This document shows, in pieces, positions 45,301 through 56,870 of a stretch of 64,000 bases of DNA. Position 1 is the stretch's first letter. Each line of letters opens with the position of its first letter. The stretch covers positions 16,864,001-16,928,000 of the forward strand of contig OZ316894.1 of the NCBI GenBank assembly GCA_973895155.1. The letters run 5' to 3'. This stretch comes from Marsupella aquatica. Taxonomy: Eukaryota > Marchantiophyta. A program made the translations under genes and the position numbers. The notes under the pieces were generated by a model that saw only the letters and a list, made by a program, of their open reading frames with translations, had not been told where the DNA came from and searched no databases.

Positions 45301-46137
45301 CCTGCCCTGCCCCGCTGCCCGACCCTCACCCTTATTTTAGCGCTCCAGCACGCTGCCCCCCGCCCCTGGTCTGCCCTGCCAGCTAGCAGGCAAGCCTATG
45401 GTATTTATGTGCCGCATTGCTGGCTCGGACGAAGCAGCCAGCGAAGACTCCCTGTTCACCATACAAAACTTTGCTGCACTTGTTAATAAATTCCTTCTGA
45501 CACAGCTCTATGTCGTTAACAATTGCTCCGACCTATCCTACCTCTCCAAATCTCCAATACACTCACCCCGGTTCTTGGAAAAAACATTCTGAATAAACAA
45601 TCTAGTCTGTCTTTTTCGTTTTGTCGCAGCATCAGACGTCTCGCTGGACGGAATCGCATACCAAAGGCGTCAGGCTTGGATTCGAAGCGCACTGTCACTG
45701 TGTGGGGATCGATTTGGATTCAGATCTTCTCTCCTTGCTCGATTGTTGTTTACTGGAAGTATATGGACTATCGGGTTGAGTGCGAGAGCCCGAAAGGAGA
45801 GGAAGCGATCAAGCTCTGTTGAAATTCGCCAGCTCCCTTACAATGGAACATCGCGAATCTTGTCTCCTGTCACTTAATTTGTACTCCTCGACACTTCCAG
45901 TTGAAGGAGTGCTGTTAATTGGAGTTGCGAGAATTCAAATTGCAACTACAGGTCTAAATTTATCAGATTTTATCAGGACTCATAACGATGGAGCGTTCAG
46001 TAGTGGATCGGCATGTGGACTCAAACGAGGTATTCTATGTTGCGAGCAAACAGGAGATTTTGATAGCAAGGAGATTTTGATAGCAAGGAGATTTTGATAG
46101 CGAGACAATAATGGTTCCAAATTTCAGTTACTTTTTG
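42351..46137. other. Intergenic with several small duplications
   Basis: Seen here: a duplication of about 115 bp at 43813-44003 (GGACCCTAAATTGAGAAGTG twice, GGCCCCATGAGATTTT repeated); a duplication of about 50 bp at 44571-44660 (TGAGTTATAGTTCAGGACAT); and a 70-bp direct repeat at 45261 and 45331 (CTTATTTTAGCG-TCCAGCACG). A TATA-like TGTATAAAAGGGG lies at about 44923, possibly from an LTR promoter. No gene is recognised. Confidence 0.5.
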
Positions 46138-46463
46138 GTCCCTTTTACATTTTTTGTGTGTTTTTAAAGGCTGCAGATGGCTAGCGAGCTCGCTAGCAAA
46201 AAGAGAGTCCCCAAAAGGGATATTACCAACCAAGTAGTTGATAGCGAGGCAGTTACATGTAGAAAAATAGGGGTCATGCAGGATTTTTTTTTACTCGCAC
46301 GTCCCTTTTACATTTTTTGTGTGTTTTTAAAGGCTGCAGATGGCTAGCGAGCTCGCTAGCAAAAAGAGAGTCCCCAAAAGGGATATTACCAACCAAGTAG
46401 TTGATAGCGAGGCAGTTACATGTAGAAAAATAGGGGTCATGCAGGATTTTTTTTTGCTCGTGC
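46138..46463. repeat. Two-copy tandem duplication (163 bp) with an 18-bp palindrome
   Basis: Copies start at 46138 and 46301 (GTCCCTTTTACATTTTTTGTG) and are nearly identical. Each contains the perfect palindrome GCTAGCGAGCTCGCTAGC, at 46180-46197 and 46343-46360. Just upstream AAGGAGATTTTGATAGC is repeated in tandem (about 46050-46100). Confidence 0.9.
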
Positions 46464-47389
46464 GAGTAAAAATTTTACTGTTTGCTCGCATGTTACAATT
46501 ACCCGACTCAAACACTTATTATCAAATTCAACGCTTTCTTTAGAGTGTTTTCCACTTTCCCTGTATGGCCCGAGCTGGCACGATCTCGGTCGAGATGCGA
46601 TTATCAAGAAATGGATGTCACTCGGTTTTTAATAAGCATAAGGGAATGTTGTACTACATCACTTCCATTGGTTTTATATGATCGAGTGGGATTATCATAG
46701 TATTATCCATCCCTGCAAATGGGGAACGAGCTCGTGTTCCTCTCTTGTACTGAAAATCGGCGCAAGTCAAGTTCCTCCTGAAGCGTGTCACGTATATGAA
46801 ATTAGAAAACGGAAGCTGTAATAATGTAATTTCTCCAGCTTGAAAGTACAGGTCGACATCGACGCATGATTAATGAAGTCCCAGCGATTGTCGTGAACCA
46901 ATCTCAGGTTTCCGCAAGCAGCCATGACTCTTGCATATTGGAGCTCATGAAGACCGACCCGCGGATCCTGCCTGATCGTGGGTCAGTGTTTTTTCCTGGA
47001 CAGTCGGCACTGTGGTGAGAGTACTGATGATTTTGCCTTCATTTTGACGAGAGAGTATTTGGACATGAGCCCCTCTTGTACAAAGACAAGAGTGCGTGTC
47101 ATCGGGCCTTCCTCTCCCTTTGCCCCCGGCAAGAACGGGAAAGGCGACGAGCAGAGCAGATGCCCGTCTCAGTGGCTCGCACGCTTGCAATCAAAAGCCT
47201 CTCTCTCTCTCCCTCTTTCTCTCTCATATTCTTGCAGCAGTAAAAAAATAAGTTGTCTGCTTTTCAATGAGGGCAGCTGAACAACTTACAAGCTGCAACG
47301 CCGCAACGGCCTCTCTGCCCGCCCATCCGCCCGCCCATCCGCCCGCCCTTCCGCACGTCTGCCCCGGAGGCGAGTATACGGTCCAGCAG
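46464..47389. other. Intergenic, no gene recognised
   Basis: It contains a CT-rich tract at 47200-47224 and a CCGCCCATCCGC tandem at 47318-47352. No coding family is recognised. Confidence 0.5.
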
Positions 47390-47590
47390 GAGGACACCAA
47401 GTCAGCATCCTCTCACCCTGGTTTTTGTCGTTTGCGATCTGCAGTAGCTTCTCTCTTCTCTCATAATTGCCCCAACTTCCACTGATCCTCCTGTAGTCCT
47501 GTTCCATGGAAAGTTTGCACACTGTATATGTTTTTGTACACGTATACTTAACCTGTGCATACCTGTCTTCATAGGTTTTTTTCCCTTGAA
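47390..47590 (+). repeat. Dispersed repeat, copy 1 (flanking the LINE)
   Basis: It shares CCCTGGTTTTTGTCGTTT, ATAATTGCCCCAACTTCCAC, TGATCCTCCTG, TTCCATGGAAAGTTTGCACA and ACCTGT with copies at about 48090-48205 and 51520-51740. No coding sequence is present. Downstream, a separate unit of about 125 bp (AACAGCAAATATGAGG...ACACT-AGATCTGAA) is duplicated at 47722 and 47846. Confidence 0.75.
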
Positions 47591-48089
47591 TGAAGCACTT
47601 TACTTATGAGAAAAGTAAACAGCCTACCAAAGACCGAACACAATTAAGTCTCGAGGGCAAAAGGCAATAAGGGAGCATGCTAGTGAAGAGTAACCACATG
47701 TTACTCACCAAGAAAAAACTAACAATAAACAGCAAATATGAGGGCTAACTCTGTCTGGCAAAACAGAGGGACGTCCAGAAAACACTGAGATCTGAAGAAC
47801 TGTTCCAGGGCACAAATCAGGAAGTCTGCTAGTAAACAGAGAAAAAAACAGCAAATATGAGGCTGGCTCGGTCACAAGAATAAAAGGAGGTCAGGTCCAG
47901 CAAACACTAAGATCTGAACAAATATACCCGAGCACACCTTTGCTTGCAAAACAAACCAAAACCACACTAAGCCTGCAGCACTCTGGTAGGGTCAAAGAAA
48001 CAAGTGAAACCAAATGCCACTACCCAAACAAGACTTCAAAGTGGATCAAAAGTGCACTGTGGACGAGAGTCTATCAAAAAAAGGCCATC

Positions 48090-48205
48090 CTTCAGCTTCT
48101 CTCGTCTCCCCCTTTTAATAATTGCCCCAAGTGATCGATCCTCTTATTCCATGGAAAAGGTTGCACACTGTATATGTTTTGTGCGCATATACACAATCTA
48201 TTACT
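48090..48205 (+). repeat. Dispersed repeat, copy 2, interrupted by the LINE
   Basis: It matches copies 1 and 3 from TTTTAATAATTGCCCCA through TTCCATGGAAAAGG and GCACACTGTATATGTTTTGTG to ACACAATCTAT, then stops where the LINE begins. The reading frame of the LINE happens to be open through this copy, but that part is not element coding sequence. Confidence 0.65.
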
Positions 48206-51086
48206 TTCTTTGCGCCCGGTCTTTTACCGCCCGTGCTTTGTCTGACCCAGCTCGCCACTCTCATCCCCCTGAGCATAGACGTCTTCGTCGCTCTTGTCGT
48301 TTAGCCCAGGCTGGTGAATATCGTCGGGCTGTCCAGGCCCTTTCTCCCACCACACCAGCCCCCCCTGGCGAGGTCACCTCGTTGGCCCTTCAGGATCTCC
48401 ATCCGCAGCCCCATGATCAGCTCCCTTTGTTTGTCGAGGATTTTGAGCCTGAGGAGGATCTTCAGTTTAGTAGGGACCACTTCACCTATGCCTTCCTCCA
48501 TGCCCCGCGTTGTTCTGCTGGTGGCCCCTCCGGCTATGTCTTTGAGCATTTTCGTGATTTATTCCCCCCTGAGGATCCTCAGTTTGGTTTTCCAGTTTTC
48601 TTCTCCTTTTGCCAGTGTATTGCAGCCGGTCGTTTGCCTCCTCCCGTCTCTCGGCTCTTGAGTGCTTCTCGTTTATTGGCCATGGCTAAGTCTTCACCGG
48701 GTGTTCGGCCAATTGCTATTGGGGAGGTTTTTCTTCGTCTTGTGTCTCGCACACTTTCCTCACAGTTTCGCTCTGCACTATCGGATCATCTCTCTCCACA
48801 TCAGTTTGCAGTTGGCATTCCTGGCGGTTGTGAGACGGTTATTGCGGGTATTCGAGCTACATTGGACCTCCACCCTGATTGGGTTGTCCTCCAGGTTGAT
48901 GTCTCTAATGCTTTTAATACGGTTTCTCGGGCAGCCATTTTTCGTGCTTTGAGGGCGGCGGATCCAGACATCCAGTCCCTGATCCCCTTTGTCCGTTGTT
49001 TTTATGGACTCGAGGCCCCACTCTTCTATAGTCATCACTCCTCTACTGGTGTGTATACCACTCTTTCCTCTGCAGAAGGTACACGTCAGGGTGACCCTTT
49101 GGGTGGGCCTCTTTTTGCCATTGCCCATTTTACAGCTTTACGGGAAGCTGCCATGGCCCACCCCCAGTGTATCTTCCCCTCCCTTTCAGATGACACCCAC
49201 ATCATTGGTCCTCGTGCCGCGGTTACTTCTGCCCTCGCCACTCTTTCCACCCATTTGATGGGCCTCGGTTTACGAGTTCAGCCTGTGAAGAGTCGTGCAT
49301 GGAGTCCAGCTGGGTTACCCTCTGATCTTGTGCTTCCCCCAGGGTTCTTACATCCAGCCGATGGTCTTCGGGTCCTTGGCTCCCCAGTCGGTACCGCCTC
49401 CTTTTGCTCATCTTTCATCGCTGACTCTATACAGGCTGCCTTAGCCCATACTCCTATGCTCCCTAAGTTAGCAGATTCTCAGGCAGCATTTGGGATGTTG
49501 TTGAGATGCATCCACCCTCGCACGTCTTATCTGGCTAGGACGCATCCCCCTACCGAGGATCTTTGTCTCCACCTTCGAGCATTTGATGTCTCCATTCGTC
49601 AGACCCTGGCCTCTCTTTTAGGTCCGGGTACGTTGCTCTCATCTCCGTGGCTTCATCGACAACTCAGTCTTCCTATTTCGCAGGGTGGTTTTGGGCTTAC
49701 TTCCATTGAGAGCCTTGCACCTTTGGCCTTTTTGGGTGCATGGGCGGCCGCCTTCTCGTTGTTGGCCGATCGTTTTCTTATTGAGGATCGCCCTTTTTTA
49801 CTTTCATCTCTCATGGAGGTAGAGGAGGGTTCCCTCCCATTTCAGGTTCATTTGCGCGCAGCGCGGTCCTCATTACCAGATCCCGTTCGCGCCGCGTTAC
49901 CTTCTTTCCAGGAGTTTTTATCCTTGGATCCTGTTCGTCTTCAGGCAGACCTCGCTGGGCGTATGCACACTTTCACCCTTTCCAGCATCCTCTCCGAGGC
50001 ACCTGACACGGACCGAGCTCGGATTCTTTCTTCCGGAGGGAAGGGCGCAGGTGGATGGCTTCAGGCCAATCCAGTCATTCCTCATTTGCGGATGTCTTCA
50101 ACGGAGTTCTCCACAGCCATGCGTCTTCGTCTGGGGCTGCCCCACCCACTTCTTGTAGGTTTACCTCCTTCTTGCACTTGTGGGAAGCCTTGTGATGCCA
50201 CAGGTGTCCATCTTCTTCGGTGCAGTTTGGGAGGTGAAACCATTATTGTTCACGACGCTGTGCGAGATGCGATTGCTCAGGTTCTCTCTGGCTCTTTGGT
50301 ATGCGTGCGGCGGGAGGTGGTACTCGAGTTACCTGGTCCTCCATCACAGCGGTTACGGGTGGATCTTACCATGGTCCGTGAGGGTCAACGTACTTTGGCA
50401 GATGTTGTGGTGGCAAACCCATTGCGCCAAGACATCATTGGGACAGCGGCAACTACGGCAGGGGCAGCAGCGTCACGTGCGGCAACAACGAAGGAGGCCA
50501 AATATGCTGCACGAGCTTCATCCGACAGCTTCCTCCCCCTTGCTGTGGAGCTATTTGGGCGTCTTCATCCTCAGTTTGATGGGCTTCTTCGGCAAGCTGC
50601 CCGGGATGTTCATGGCCGAATGGGTCCCACCGGACCCCCGCTTTCTATTTTGACCACGCACTTTCGCCAACGCATTTCAGTCACCTTACAGCGTGCTCAA
50701 GCTCGGGCCATCTATCGTCGATCTCTTACAGTGGGTGCTAGTGTGCCTCCGCAGCGGCTAGCTCCCCTTGAGGATGTTCCAATCCCACTTGCCGATCTAG
50801 TTTTGACTCTTGATGTGGACCATTAGCTTTTTGCCACAATCGGTAGGAATGATGAGGACCTCGGTCCGCTTGGGTTAGTTTTAGTCTCTCTCTCTTTCTT
50901 GGTTTTTAGGGGTTCCCTATTGTTCATTTCTTACTTTTAGTTCCTCTTTCTTGGTGTTTAGTGGTTCCCTTTTGCTCACTTCTTTTTCGATTGGTTTTGT
51001 CCACTTGGGCCCTCTTTTGTTTGTTCATTTGTACTCTGTTTGGTCCCTTTGTATATAAAAAGTGTGATTGTGGTGGTACTTGAAAA
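48206..51086 (+). mobile_element. 5'-truncated LINE (non-LTR retrotransposon)
   Basis: The element enters in the middle of a reverse-transcriptase ORF and ends with a 3' UTR rich in TTTTTAGGGGTTCCC-type repeats, followed by TATAAAAAGTGTG. AATCTATTACT occurs just before the element (48195-48205) and again at 51087-51097, an 11-bp candidate target-site duplication. The other copy (59501-59901) ends earlier, after AAAAAGTATG, so the true 3' end may be near 51064 and the duplication is provisional. Confidence 0.7.
48208..50826 (+). CDS. LINE reverse transcriptase with C-terminal CCHC and PD-(D/E)XK-like endonuclease segment
   Basis: Positions below count from 48004, where the open frame starts. 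The coding sequence is open without stops to TAG at 50826, about 870 residues of element origin and missing its N-terminus. The fingers/palm region contains RPIAIGEVFLRLVSR, catalytic Asp in VDVSNAF (298-304), RQGDPLGGPLF (from 361) and the second catalytic block LSDDTHI (DD at 396-397). The thumb follows. Near the C-terminus are a zinc-binding pattern C724-C726-C730-H736-C740 and then HD (750-751), RRE (E771), RVD (D787) and ADV (D800). That order resembles the restriction-like endonuclease of R2-type LINEs, which nicks the target for priming. The 5' ORF/APE region is absent, which fits either truncation or an RLE-only element. The intact frame suggests a recent insertion, unless it is maintained as a domesticated gene. 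Confidence 0.75.
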   Translation, partial: LCARSFTARALSDPARHSHPPEHRRLRRSCRLAQAGEYRRAVQALSPTTPAPPGEVTSLALQDLHPQPHDQLPLFVEDFEPEEDLQFSRDHFTYAFLHAPRCSAGGPSGYVFEHFRDLFPPEDPQFGFPVFFSFCQCIAAGRLPPPVSRLLSASRLLAMAKSSPGVRPIAIGEVFLRLVSRTLSSQFRSALSDHLSPHQFAVGIPGGCETVIAGIRATLDLHPDWVVLQVDVSNAFNTVSRAAIFRALRAADPDIQSLIPFVRCFYGLEAPLFYSHHSSTGVYTTLSSAEGTRQGDPLGGPLFAIAHFTALREAAMAHPQCIFPSLSDDTHIIGPRAAVTSALATLSTHLMGLGLRVQPVKSRAWSPAGLPSDLVLPPGFLHPADGLRVLGSPVGTASFCSSFIADSIQAALAHTPMLPKLADSQAAFGMLLRCIHPRTSYLARTHPPTEDLCLHLRAFDVSIRQTLASLLGPGTLLSSPWLHRQLSLPISQGGFGLTSIESLAPLAFLGAWAAAFSLLADRFLIEDRPFLLSSLMEVEEGSLPFQVHLRAARSSLPDPVRAALPSFQEFLSLDPVRLQADLAGRMHTFTLSSILSEAPDTDRARILSSGGKGAGGWLQANPVIPHLRMSSTEFSTAMRLRLGLPHPLLVGLPPSCTCGKPCDATGVHLLRCSLGGETIIVHDAVRDAIAQVLSGSLVCVRREVVLELPGPPSQRLRVDLTMVREGQRTLADVVVANPLRQDIIGTAATTAGAAASRAATTKEAKYAARASSDSFLPLAVELFGRLHPQFDGLLRQAARDVHGRMGPTGPPLSILTTHFRQRISVTLQRAQARAIYRRSLTVGASVPPQRLAPLEDVPIPLADLVLTLDVDH

Positions 51087-51519
51087 AATCTATTACTACT
51101 TGCAGAGTTTTGATTCACTGGCAAAATTTTGCTAGATTCAACTTCTCCAGTTATGGCCAGTTTTGGCAAGACTTTCCTAGGAGTTGCACAACTAGTCACA
51201 AACCCCATAAGCCAGGATCTAACGGCCATCCTTAAATCTTGGAGCAAACGGTCAGAAAATTCAGAAAAATCAGAAGAAAAAAAACAATACTAGCATCATC
51301 TCTTTCACAACGGGCAGCCATTCGCCACACTCGAACCAAACGAAAAAATAATAATTTAAGATTAGCTCTATACCCATGTTTTTATAATTTTCAGACAAAT
51401 ATTACTTTCGGATTCACAGGGGCTGGGGCCGGAATCGATGGAACTACAGTATGGGTCCTGGATCCATTGCATGTCATGTACAGACGTATTATGTACGGTG
51501 TACTTTTCCGTATTTAATA

Positions 51520-51740
51520 CGGTCCATCAGGGGGGCATCCAGTCAGCAACCCCTCACCCTGGGTTTTGTCGTTTTGGATCTTCATGAGAGTCTCTATTCT
51601 CCTTTGTCAGTAATTTTTAATAATTGCCCCAAACTTCCACTGATCCTCCTGTTCCATGGAAAAGTTTCCGTTTGCATAGTGTACAAGTTTCAGACACGTG
51701 TACACAATCTATGTATACCTGTGTTTATAGTTTCGAGGCG
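51520..51740 (+). repeat. Dispersed repeat, copy 3
   Basis: It begins GGGGGCATCCAGTCAGCAACC and continues CCCTGGGTTTTGTCGTTT, TTTTTAATAATTGCCCCA, TTCCATGGAAAAGTTTCCG and ACACAATCTATGTATACC. The string GGGTCCTGGA-CCATTGCATGTCATG occurs on both sides (about 51454 and 51805). Confidence 0.75.
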
Positions 51741-51949
51741 ATTTTATTTTCGTCTGAAAACTATCGGGTGGGGCCGGGCAGGCTAGATGTATGCCCCGAT
51801 GCCCGGGTCCTGGACCCATTGCATGTCATGCGCACATACGTGCATGATTGCCGCCAATCGGCATCGGTCAGCTCGAGGGACTCTTTTTTTTTGTGGCTCA
51901 ATGCGCGACCGGGTCGGAGGGTCTGACAGTGACCTCATCCATGGATGGG

Positions 51950-52570
51950 TGGTTGGTGCGTTGGGCAGTTGACATGCAATGCCCTCCATTGGAAGTTTGG
52001 AACGGCATCAGCCCATCAGCACTTCACCATGCCCCACTATACATGAAGAAAGGGAAGGGGGTCGGGCAGGAACGTAATCTTTTATTGAGGTTTTTCTTTT
52101 TTCGCGGCGAAAATCAGCTACGAATATTTTTTATAATGATTTTCTTGAAATATTTTCTTGACTGTTGGATTTCCCAGATTTCAAGATGGTCGTTAGATTC
52201 TGACTAATGGGGTTTGTGGCTGGGTTGGAAACTGGCTAATGGGAAACAGATAGGCTTTTAATTAGCACAAATGCACACTTACTCAATGCTCTCTATTGGG
52301 ATGGGACTACATCAGGCCATTAGCAATTCAGCATGCTCCACTATACATGAGTGTAAAAGTGCCAAGAATAAGGGGGGTTTGGCAGCAACCTAGTCTTCAG
52401 GGGTTTTTTCCCCAGTGTGGCAAAGGTCAGCCTGTTGGAAGAGAAAGATGCTAGGAACATTTTCATCTAATTTACTTGGAATACTTTTTGACTGTTAGAT
52501 CTTCCTAGATTTAAAGATGACCCTTAGATTCTGGCTGATGGGGTCTGTGCCTGGATGAGAAATGGCAATG
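51950..52570. repeat. Two-copy repeat of about 300 bp, with an inverted third copy
   Basis: Copy A (about 51950-52235) and copy B (about 52270-52570) share CATCAG-CCATTAGCA, CCACTATACATGA, ACTGTT-GAT-TTCC-AGATTT and GATTCTG-CT-ATGGGGT. 51090-51290 read inverted shows the same end (TTAAGGATGGCCGTTAGATC). Another relative lies near 57485-57600. Confidence 0.65.
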
Positions 52571-55250
52571 GAACTACAAAACCTAACCAGATATAGTCAA
52601 AATTGACAATAACTTTTGGAGAGTTGGAATCTAGCAAGTTTTGGCCACTAAAAAACACCTTGTTGGGCAGTGCATATATGAACATGGCTATGATTATGTT
52701 CGCGGCATGGGGCATCGTCTATCCTTACTACAGGCAAAAAAGCATTCGTCAGCAAAGCAAAGCGAGGAGAGGGAGACGTTGGGAGGGGGGCCCCTTTTCG
52801 TGGCACTTGAGTCGATGCAGTGTTCCATCTTGTTGAAATCATGCCAATTGTTCGTAGACTAGCCCAAATAATATTGTCAAATCTTGCCTATTGTTTATGT
52901 ACTAGCCCAAATACCAGTGCCTATGCATTAGAAGGGCTTCACGCTAGACACCTGATGCCGATCCTTACTCACAAGCTTAGTCAAATACAAAATGAAAATT
53001 GGTTATCAGATAAAAAATTTCACCTATGGATTGACTCTAGAGACATTATGACCTATGGGTTTACTGTAGAGAAGATGTCATGAACACTAGATATGCAAAT
53101 TGTAGTACAGATTGACCTTACTCATTGAGATGGTCATCACCAACTTAAAGAGGCCCATGAGCCAATTGCCCATGACTATAGCCACAAAGCCCGACCCTTG
53201 AAAGGTTACTCATGCAAATACTCATTCATTCATATATCACTGCATTATGCTTTTTACAATTTTTTATTACTAGCTCTAACTTGGCAAGCATTAAACAATG
53301 TGGCTATATTGGTTCCCATGAATCATGATATTGAACTCTAAGAACCTTCTAAAACATCTCTCAAATGCCAATAAAATGGCAGAATAGTGGTCTTGATTTT
53401 TTTCTCCCACTTTGTCTAGTGATCTGGAATGTGTGGACCCAACAATAGTCCAAGCCACCAAGATCCATCGTCTACGTGGAATTGTGAGGGATGGTGAAAG
53501 ACTTAGGTGACACGCAAAATCAATGAGCTTCCTATATATAACTGTGTATATGCTAGTTTTGTTTTATGGGGGGCTTGGAGTCTTGGGGGAAAATATCGCA
53601 AGCTGGTTATAGTTTAATACTTTAGAGGAAATTCCATAGGAAGGCATACGATAAAACATTTCTAGACAACAAGTTCTTTGGGAATATGGTATTCAATTAA
53701 GATAAGAGGACAAATTGAGCCTACCAAACCAATATATTGAGCCCTTATTAATACATAAGTATCTTGAAGCCTTACTAGATACGTAGTAGTACTTTAAACT
53801 CAAAAATCTGATCACCAATGAAGTAATTAGCTTTGGAACCCCGTTACCCCACGTATGCAACAACTACTCTGCTTTCTTTTTGTTTTGAAAGAAAACTTTA
53901 CTGTCAAGCAGAATACAATAAGAGATTGAAACATCTTAAAACGAGATGGTGTCACACTTGGGACTTAAAGACTTAAGGGTGGCTTACCACGTGGGGCTGC
54001 ATTTCCAATTGTTTTTCACCAAAGCAAACTGGAGTACTACTTCTCATTTTATAGATAGAGTCCAGATCAGATATTTTGAAATAAAATTCAATAAACAGAA
54101 ATCCCTTGAGTAGCCTGGAACTCTTGCACCAACTCTGGAAGTCTACAATTCTCTATAAACAAGAACCACACATAATCTTTACTTGAGCCCACTACTTGCC
54201 ACGCGGAATGGCAGAATCGGTAGACACCATACCCACATGGGCCCCCAATTCTTGTCAAGCCAACTGAAGCTGGTTTCACTCATTATATAGTCCAGATTTA
54301 GTCTCAGATGGAATAAAACAAAACAATGAGCGCAATGTTTTAGTGAAGGGTTGAGAGAGGAAAGGTGCATTGTTCTACGCTTTTAAGAACCCTCGTTATA
54401 ATACAAGCACACTATGCTTAGAATATTCTTCAATATTTATCACAAAATTTGAGGTTTGACAAGCACAAAGAATATAGTTATCACAAAATTTGAGGTTTGA
54501 CAGGCACTCTAAAATTTATTGTCAGCTAATCCAAATTTTCCAAAAGTAGGTTTTCTGTTCCAGCCCGGGCTATTACCAAGGTTATTTGGCGTCAAGAAGT
54601 GACTAGACATTCCTCTAAGGACAAAGCATTCTTTTAAAGTCGACAGGTGTACAAAATGGTTTCAGGTCTTACAAAGCACTCTAAAATATTTTGTCAGTCA
54701 GGTCCAAAAAATTCATAGTTCATTATATTGTTCTAGCCATGGCTATCAGTACGGTAATTTGGCATCAGGATGGACCAGACATTCCTGTAACTCATATTTA
54801 CCTGTTTAAAGACCATGGGTGTTGTAACTTTTCAGGAGGCCAAATCAATGATTATTCTAGTGTTTAGAGTCATGAAGCCCGTCAGAAATTTTTAGGACCT
54901 CAGCGGACACCATTCTTAAATTTTGGATCTGGTTTCCACCAGGGGGCCCTTTGCCCAAAAGCTTTGATTATCCACGTGTGCGCTCTAGTGGCAATGCTGG
55001 TTTGACATTTGACTGGTGCTTGCCCGTGTGCCATGTTTCGAATTGGGGTGACATATCTCTTGGGATACTCTCAGATTTGAGACATGTACACACTCATCCA
55101 TTCCCCTATTTAGTAGCCAACACCTCGTTTCCCAGCCCCCAAAAGTTGTCGTACCAACCACAGTTGGCCCAGGTGACCCAGCTTCAACACCAACGGACAA
55201 CACTACACGACTAGAATCTCTCCCTCACTCTCGTAAGGCGGTAAGGAACA
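52571..55250. other. Intergenic, no gene recognised
   Basis: A fragment at 54200-54230 (GGAATGGCAGAATCGGTAGACACC) resembles the 5' half of a bacterial- or plastid-type tRNA-Leu but lacks a matching 3' half. A short repeat TTATCACAAAATTTGAGGTT occurs at 54437 and 54478. No coding family is recognised. Confidence 0.45.
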
Positions 55251-55261
55251 CATTCTTGGAG

Positions 55262-56870
55262 AGGACAATTATGACAGGTAGGAAGTTAGATGCTTCCATT
55301 AGAGTAATGAGTACTTGAATGGACCCCATAACATGGGAGGTCGGCAGCTGATTGGCTGTGGCATTACTCTTGTGGGGAATAGTTCCATGGCATATATAAT
55401 TTACTCTCAAGTTTCATTCAGTTTTTAATGAGGGAAATGAAGAATGCAGAGGATCAGGGAACTGTGTGTAATTTCTCTTCTTCTCTTAGGGCCTTTAAGC
55501 GTGTTAAAGCCATCTTCACAGAGCATTATTTTTGTAGTAATGTACTGTTAGAGGGCATTGTGCGCTATATTGGCCTAAAACAGGAGGCTCAGCTGAGTTT
55601 TGAGGGGTTGGCATTCTCATGGTGCTTGACCTTTAATACACTTAAAAGCCTCACAAGTTCTTATTTTTCTGAGTGTGGTTACATAAAGGAGTAATTTAAT
55701 AATGAGTTATCTAACCTTTGACTGTGGCATTTCTTCATAAATGCCCTTGAAATTAAAAATAGTAAAATCAGGAAAGGCATTAAGTACAATAACAGTCACT
55801 GAAAACTCTATCTAAAACTCTCGCTTTGCAGGGATTTATGGCCCACAATGCCCTTGAAGGACAATTTTGACAGGTAGGAAGTCAGATGCTTCCATTAAAA
55901 TAGGGAGTTCTTCAATGGACTCCATAACGTGGGAGATTGGGAAATGATTGGCTATGACATGGCACTTGTGGGGAACAGTTCCATAGCAGACATATTCTCA
56001 AGGTTCATGCAATTTTTAATGTGGGAAATGAAGCATGCACCGGCCAGATTTGGATGTGGGTTTGCGAAACTTCTCAGTTACTTTAATAAGCCTAGTTAAA
56101 ATAGAAGATCTCTTAGGCATGTAAGTGTATTAAAGCACTGTTACGAGGGCATCCGGGGCGTTAAGAGGACATTAGGGGAAATAAAGCCCCTTGAAACTTG
56201 ACCTAAAGTTGTGGTTACTAGTCAATATATAGGTAATAACAAATAAGTAACATATTCTTGGATTAAAGGATTACAGGTAGGAACTTACATGCTTCCTTTG
56301 CAGTCATGAGTACTTCAATGGACTCCATATTGACAGATGATTGGCTATGACATGATACTTGTGGGGAACGGGAACAGTTCCATAGCATACATATGCCAAG
56401 TCTCATGCAATTTTTGATGTGTGAATTGAAGAATGCACAGCGCAGATTTTGCTGGAAGCATTGTGAAACCTTTCCACTAATTTAACTAATACTAGTAAAA
56501 GTAGTACATTATGGGCAATAATAGTCACTCCGAACTCGAGCTAAAAAGCCCTCAAGTTAGGGTGTGTTGCCGTCTGCAATGCGACTCAAGCGAAGGCCCT
56601 CATTTTTCGGGGCTTCAGGGCCCCGGGCACTCAAAAGCGCTGTTACCAGGGGATTATTCATTAACATAATCTTGCAGATTAAGGACAATTTTGACAGGTA
56701 GGAAGTTAGATGCTTCCATTAAAGTCACAAGGCTTCCATTAAAGTCACAAGTCCTTGAATGGACCCCATAAGATGGGAGATTGAGCGGTGATTGGCTCTT
56801 ACAAGGCACTTGTGTGAACTGCTCCAATGCATACATATCCCCAAATTTACTGCAATTTTTAATGTGGGAA
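55262..56870. repeat. Four-copy dispersed/tandem repeat
   Basis: Copies beginning ACAATT-TGACAGGTAGGAAG, then CTTCCATT-AAGT, GGACCCCATAA and TGATTGGCT, start near 55263, 55862, 56275 and 56690 (spacings about 600, 413 and 415 bp). A relative of the inter-copy sequence (TGTTA-GAGGGCATTGTG) also occurs at 63873. Confidence 0.75.

Noticed and set aside
54200-54270. tRNA-Leu gene
   Set aside because: Only a 5' segment (GGCAGAATCGGTAGACACC) is tRNA-like. No box B or matching acceptor 3' strand follows within 90 nt.
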